From contig JAITQP010000177.1 of the NCBI GenBank assembly GCA_031288885.1, positions 1-8,619 of the forward strand: a stretch of 8,619 nt of DNA, read 5' to 3'. A program made the position numbers and the translations under genes. The first letter of the stretch is position 1; each line of letters starts with the position of its first letter. The notes below the pieces were generated by a model. That model did not search any database and had not been told where the DNA came from. It saw nothing but the letters and a program-made list of their open reading frames with translations. Positions 4,731 through 8,619 of this stretch are shown here, piece after piece. Origin of the DNA: Prevotellaceae bacterium. Its GTDB lineage: Bacteria; Bacteroidota; Bacteroidia; Bacteroidales; UBA932.

Positions 4731-7163
4731 ATGGTAAAAGTACTGAAGTTTGGAGGCTCCTCCGTTGCTACGCCCGAAAGCATAAAGCAGGTGAAGGCAA
4801 TTGTGGAGCAAAGCGCCGACAACAAGTTTGTAGTGGTATCGGCGCTGGGGGGTGTAACCGACCAGCTGCTGCGGGCAAGCGCAATGGCTGCGTCGGGGGA
4901 AGAAAATTTCAAAAAAGAGCTGAACGAGTTAGAGCAACGCCACCTGAACGCGGCAAAATCGCTGGTAAAGCCACAGCAGCAGGGGCACGTGCTGAGCGAG
5001 CTGAAGGTCATGCTAAACGAGCTGGAGGACTACCTGCAGAGCATTGCGCGCCTGCGCGAGCTCACGCCTAAGCTGCAGGACTACGTGCTGAGCTTTGGCG
5101 AGCGCATGAGCGCATTTTTGCTGAGCGAAACCATTGCAGGCGCTACGCTGGTGGATACGCGTAGCATCATCAAAACCGACAGCGCGTTTGGTAAAGCCAA
5201 CGTAGATTTTGCAAAAACGAATGAGCTCTGCAAGGCAGCGCTGTCGGAGGTGAAGGGGCGCGCGGTGCTGCCGGGCTTCATTGCCTCCGACAAAACCGGC
5301 GCCACCACCACGCTCGGGCGGGGCGGAAGCGACTACACCGCCGCCATTCTCGCAGCGGCCATAAACGCCTCGTCGGTGGAAATCTGGACGGACGTGAACG
5401 GCTTTATGACCGCCGACCCGCGCAAGGTGGAAAAAGCGTACACCATCAAGCACCTCAGCTACTCCGAGGTTTTTGAGCTGTCTAACTTCGGCGCAAAGGT
5501 AATCTACCCTCCTACGGTGCACCCGCTGCTGGCCTCCAACATTGCGATGCTGATAAAAAACACGTTCAACCCCACCGCCGACGGCACGCTGGTAAACGCC
5601 CACGCCGACGCCTCAACCGACCAAGTCATTAAGGGCATATCGTCCATCGACGATATCGCGCTGCTCACGCTGCACGGCGTGGGGATGACCGGCATATCGG
5701 GCATCTCAAAGCGGCTGTTTGGCGCGCTGGCGGAGGCAAAGGTCAACGTGATACTCATTTCGCAGGCCTCATCGGAGCAATCCATCACCTTTGCCATAGC
5801 GCCGGAGCACGTGGAGCAGGCGCAGCAGACCATTGAGAGCGAATTTGAGGTGGAAATACGCCACCAAACTATCGGGCTGAAGGTGGAGACGGAAATGTCC
5901 ATCATTGCCATCGTGGGCGAAAATATGAAGCGCATGCCGGGTATATCGGGCAAGCTCTTTAACGCCTTAGGCAAAAACGGCGTAAACGTGGTAGCCATTG
6001 CGCAAGGCTCGTCGGAGCTGAACATTTCTACCGTGGTGCACAAGGTAAACCTGCGCAAGGCGCTCAACGTAATTCACGAAGCTTTTTTTTTATCGGGCTA
6101 TAGAGAGGTACACCTGTATATAGCCGGCATTGGTACTGTTGGTGGAAATTTGGTGCAGCAGCTGCGGCAGCAGCGCGAAGACTTAATGGAAAATCATCGC
6201 CTCAAGCTGAACGTGGTAGGGGTGATGAACTCCCAAAAAATGCTGTTCGACGTGCAGGGTATCAACCTCGACGACGTGCGGGGCGAGCTGGAGCGCAAGG
6301 GTGCGCCGCTAAACCTCAGCACCTTTGTGCAGCGCATTGCGTCGGTCAACCTGCGCAACAGCATTTTTGTTGATTGCACCGCCAGCGAAGAGGTGGCGGA
6401 TATTTACGCAAAAGCGCTGCAGTCGTTTGTGTCGGTGATAACCGCCAACAAAATTGCCTGCTCAGGCGACTACGCGCGCTACCGGCAGCTGCAAGATTTG
6501 TCGCGCGTGCGGGGGGTGAAGTTTTTGTACGAAACCAACGTTGGCGCAGGCCTGCCCGTGATTAAAACCATAAACGAGCTGATGCTTAGCGGCGACAGGA
6601 TTATAAAGCTGGAGGCGGTGCTCTCCGGCACGCTCAACTTTATTTTCAACACCATCAGCGAGGAAATTACGATGAGTCAGGCCATAAAAATGGCGCAGGA
6701 GAAAGGCTACTCGGAGCCCGACCCGCGCGTTGACCTGAGCGGAATAGATGTGCTCCGCAAAATCCTCATCCTCTCCCGCGAATGCGGCTATCCCTTGGAA
6801 AAAACGGATGTGGAGGTAAGCCGTTTCTTGCCCGACAGCTGCTTTGACATGCCTACGATAGGCCAGTTTTTTGGCGAGGTGCAAAAGCTGGACGCAGACT
6901 TTGAGGCGCGCCGCAAGGCGCTGTACAAGGCGGGTAAACGCTGGAGGTTTGTAGCCTCGCTTGATAACGGAAAAGCCCGCGTCTGCCTGCAGGAGGTAGA
7001 TGCTGCGCACCCGTTTTTCAACCTGCAGGGCAGCGATAATATCATCACGCTGCACACCGAGCGGTATAGCGCGCAGCCAATGGTCATAAAAGGCGCCGGA
7101 GCAGGGGCGGCGGTTACGGCTGCCGGCGTATTCGGCGACATTATCAGGGTGGCAAATATTTGA
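4731..7163 (+). CDS. thrA: Bifunctional aspartokinase/homoserine dehydrogenase
   Basis: This 810-residue cytoplasmic enzyme catalyses two steps of the aspartate pathway: ATP-dependent phosphorylation of aspartate, and NAD(P)H reduction of aspartate semialdehyde to homoserine. The kinase half shows KFGGSSVAT (6-14), FGERMSAFLLS, GRGGSDYTA (196-204) and WTDVNGFMTADPR. Two ACT regulatory domains follow (about 310-380 and 389-450; GVGMTGISG and GENMKRMPGISG), the usual site of threonine inhibition. The dehydrogenase half begins with the Rossmann motif AGIGTVGG (465-472), then ITANK, ETNVGAGLP, LSGTLNFIFN, and the catalytic EPDPRVDLSGIDVLRK (662-677). Length is close to E. coli ThrA (820). The ATG at 4731 is chosen over an in-frame TTG at 4719 because the domain begins at once (MVKVLKFGG). 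A run of nine T at 6083-6091 lies exactly in the linker between the two enzymes. thrB follows after 26 bases. Confidence 0.97.
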   Translation: MVKVLKFGGSSVATPESIKQVKAIVEQSADNKFVVVSALGGVTDQLLRASAMAASGEENFKKELNELEQRHLNAAKSLVKPQQQGHVLSELKVMLNELEDYLQSIARLRELTPKLQDYVLSFGERMSAFLLSETIAGATLVDTRSIIKTDSAFGKANVDFAKTNELCKAALSEVKGRAVLPGFIASDKTGATTTLGRGGSDYTAAILAAAINASSVEIWTDVNGFMTADPRKVEKAYTIKHLSYSEVFELSNFGAKVIYPPTVHPLLASNIAMLIKNTFNPTADGTLVNAHADASTDQVIKGISSIDDIALLTLHGVGMTGISGISKRLFGALAEAKVNVILISQASSEQSITFAIAPEHVEQAQQTIESEFEVEIRHQTIGLKVETEMSIIAIVGENMKRMPGISGKLFNALGKNGVNVVAIAQGSSELNISTVVHKVNLRKALNVIHEAFFLSGYREVHLYIAGIGTVGGNLVQQLRQQREDLMENHRLKLNVVGVMNSQKMLFDVQGINLDDVRGELERKGAPLNLSTFVQRIASVNLRNSIFVDCTASEEVADIYAKALQSFVSVITANKIACSGDYARYRQLQDLSRVRGVKFLYETNVGAGLPVIKTINELMLSGDRIIKLEAVLSGTLNFIFNTISEEITMSQAIKMAQEKGYSEPDPRVDLSGIDVLRKILILSRECGYPLEKTDVEVSRFLPDSCFDMPTIGQFFGEVQKLDADFEARRKALYKAGKRWRFVASLDNGKARVCLQEVDAAHPFFNLQGSDNIITLHTERYSAQPMVIKGAGAGAAVTAAGVFGDIIRVANI

Positions 7164-7189
7164 ACACACCTAACAATTCTTAAATTAAA

Positions 7190-8113
7190 ATGCCGGACAA
7201 GCTCAAAATATTTTCGCCAGCCACCGTTGCCAACGTTGCCTGCGGGTTTGACGTGCTGGGCTTCGCGCTCAACAGCCCCGGCGACGAAATCAGCATAGCG
7301 CTCAACGATAGCGGCGCCATTGTGCTGCACGACGAAACGCCGTATGGCCTGCCGCTGTCGCCCGAAAAAAATGTGACCGCCGTTGCGCTACAATCCATGC
7401 TGGATGCGCTGCAAAGTCGGCAGGGTTTCGACATTACTTTTCTGACTAAAATCATGCCGGGTAGCGGCGTTGGGTCAAGCGCGGCGAGCTCTGCCGCCGG
7501 CGTGTTTGGCGCGAACGAGCTGCTTGGTCGTCCGTTTACGCGCAGGCAGCTGGTGGCGTTTGCCATGCAGGGCGAAAAGGTGGCCAGCGGCTCGGCGCAC
7601 GCCGACAACGTAGCGCCGGCGCTCATGGGCGGCTTTACGCTGGTGCGCAGCTACGCGCCGCTCGACGTTATCCCCATCCCCAGCCCCCCGATATTTGCCG
7701 CGGTGGTGCACCCGCAAATTGAGGTGCGCACGAGCGACAGCCGCAAAATTTTACGCCAAGAGGTTCCCATCAAAAAAGCGGTGGAGCAGTGGGGCAACGT
7801 TGCCGGACTTGTTGCCGGACTTTTCACCAACGACTACGCGCTCATCAGCCGCTCGCTGCACGACGTGATTGTAGAGCCGGTGCGCGCGCTTCTCATCCCC
7901 GAATTTTACGCCATCAAGCAAGCCGCCCTCGACGCCGGCGCGCTGGGGTGCAGCATTTCGGGCAGCGGGCCTTCCATTTTTGCCCTGAGCCAAGACGAAA
8001 AAACAGCAAAATCCGTAGCGCAGGCCATGCACTACGGATTTGATAAGGTGGGGATAGAAAACCACGTTTTTGTATCGCCCATCAACAAAGAGGGGGTGAG
8101 GATTAGCGAATAG
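7190..8113 (+). CDS. thrB: Homoserine kinase
   Basis: The 307-residue GHMP-family kinase phosphorylates homoserine to O-phosphohomoserine with ATP in the cytoplasm, the step before threonine synthase. Motif 1 is SPATVANVACGFDVLG (9-24), motif 2 the phosphate-binding PGSGVGSSAAS (90-100), with HADN (137-140) and motif 3 GCSISGSGPSIFAL near residue 265. The length is typical and all three motifs are intact. The start is set by the N-terminal motif and an A-rich upstream stretch (taaattaaaatg) typical of Bacteroidetes initiation regions. It lies 26 bases after thrA, in the same operon. thrC, the usual third member, is not downstream: a convergent gene begins to read in from the other strand 17 bases past the stop. 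Many Bacteroidales use an ApgM-like enzyme in this position, so a GHMP ThrB is informative about lineage. Confidence 0.96.
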   Translation: MPDKLKIFSPATVANVACGFDVLGFALNSPGDEISIALNDSGAIVLHDETPYGLPLSPEKNVTAVALQSMLDALQSRQGFDITFLTKIMPGSGVGSSAASSAAGVFGANELLGRPFTRRQLVAFAMQGEKVASGSAHADNVAPALMGGFTLVRSYAPLDVIPIPSPPIFAAVVHPQIEVRTSDSRKILRQEVPIKKAVEQWGNVAGLVAGLFTNDYALISRSLHDVIVEPVRALLIPEFYAIKQAALDAGALGCSISGSGPSIFALSQDEKTAKSVAQAMHYGFDKVGIENHVFVSPINKEGVRISE

Positions 8114-8130
8114 AGCGGAGGCGAGCGCTT

Positions 8131-8619
8131 TTAGCACTCAACGACCGTTACCTCCCCCTCCTGCGACCACTTGAGCCGCTCGCTCCACAAGCGCTGCGCG
8201 GCTTCCGGACGGCGGTCGAAAATCAGCAAGTAGCAGCCTGACGGAGCGCCGCTGCCGGAGTTAAACGGAGGTGAAAAGCTGTTGTGGTAGCGAAGCACCT
8301 GCTGGATGCCCAGCTCTTTCACTTTCTCAAGCGACTGACGGCTCCGCAGAAGCTTAACTTCGATGATATCCCACTTACCCTTATACCCCACCGCCAAGTC
8401 CATGCGACCGCGTCCGGCGGCGTACTCGCGCTCAATTCGCCCCTCACCGTTGGTTACCCGCTGCAGAAAGGCCATCAGCAGCAGGTGCGGGAACGCCTCC
8501 GAGTAGTTCGACATCTCCTCCCATGCCTCCGAGTTGGTCTGCCAAAACGACTGAAACTCCCGCAGCAGGCTGTCTATGTCAAGCGTCCCGTCGGGCTTTT
8601 GCCACTGCCACGAGGAGGG
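8131..8619 (-). CDS. AAA-ATPase/PD-(D/E)XK family protein, C-terminal part
   Basis: This minus-strand frame is open from its TAA at 8131 to the right edge (162 residues seen), so its N-terminus lies outside the window. The first visible residues (WQKPDGTLDIDSLLREFQSF) and then NSEAWEEMSNYSEAFPHLLL are the lead-in to the C-terminal nuclease-like domain of the large Bacteroidetes ATP-binding protein family (AAA-ATPase-like N-terminus, PDDEXK_9 C-terminus). The nuclease core shows EREYAAGRGRMDLAV with the acidic D, then WDIIEVKLLR giving E-x-K, and later YLLIFDRRPE. The ATG at 8514 is an internal methionine, not the start. These genes occur in many paralogous copies in gut Bacteroidales and their cellular role is not known. 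The gene converges on thrB with a 17-base gap and no strong terminator between them. Confidence 0.85.
   Translation of the reverse strand, partial: PSSWQWQKPDGTLDIDSLLREFQSFWQTNSEAWEEMSNYSEAFPHLLLMAFLQRVTNGEGRIEREYAAGRGRMDLAVGYKGKWDIIEVKLLRSRQSLEKVKELGIQQVLRYHNSFSPPFNSGSGAPSGCYLLIFDRRPEAAQRLWSERLKWSQEGEVTVVEC

Noticed and set aside
6462..7330. Two overlapping minus-strand frames of 180-235 codons
   Set aside because: Both are antisense to the dehydrogenase half of ThrA and the start of thrB, whose motifs are unambiguous.
8112..8131. Possible bidirectional terminator between thrB and the convergent gene
   Set aside because: Only about six weak pairs with an 8-base loop and a four-T tail, too weak to call.

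Overview
Most of the window (about 550-8619) is bacterial DNA from a member of the Bacteroidetes, probably order Bacteroidales. The evidence is repeated TAnnTTTG (-7) promoter elements, A-rich leaders without Shine-Dalgarno sequences, a LysM plus periplasmic-binding-fold secreted protein of a type common in that phylum, a fused aspartokinase/homoserine dehydrogenase followed by thrB, and the C-terminal part of the AAA-ATPase/PD-(D/E)XK family that is abundant in gut Bacteroidales. The first ~540 bases look like animal or other eukaryotic DNA: a degenerating 18-base T-rich minisatellite, a TTTTCAG acceptor-like junction followed by an exon-like open frame, and a 74-base (GT)n microsatellite. 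The simplest reading is a chimeric contig joining host and symbiont reads. A real insertion cannot be excluded from sequence alone.

Layout from left to right. Bases 1-548 are eukaryote-like with no bacterial gene. At 549-718 a minus-strand Bacteroidetes promoter fires leftwards into that DNA, next to a hairpin-forming inverted repeat. A minus-strand operon follows: the secreted LysM/PBP1-like protein (1397-3298) and then the YggS-type PLP-binding protein (719-1393), separated by 3 nt. A minus-strand DUF2442 gene (3430-3672) has its own promoter. A plus-strand small RNA (about 3822-3952) has a promoter, a long closing stem and a terminator hairpin, and is a candidate Bacteroidetes 6S RNA. It converges on a minus-strand orphan nuclease (3961-4464) with PD-(D/E)XK residues resembling CdiA-CT-type polymorphic toxin domains. 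A plus-strand promoter with an inverted repeat just upstream then drives thrA (4731-7163) and thrB (7190-8113). On the right edge, a partial minus-strand ATP-binding protein/PD-(D/E)XK gene (8131 to beyond 8619) converges on thrB.

ThrA and ThrB supply the first, third and fourth steps from aspartate towards threonine: aspartate phosphorylation, aspartate-semialdehyde reduction and homoserine phosphorylation. thrC is not adjacent. The LysM protein and YggS are co-transcribed but have no obvious biochemical link. The most unusual points are the eukaryote-like left end, the candidate 6S RNA, the orphan toxin-like nuclease with no visible immunity gene, and a run of nine T at the exact boundary of the two enzymes in ThrA, where slippage in either direction would release a kinase-only product.
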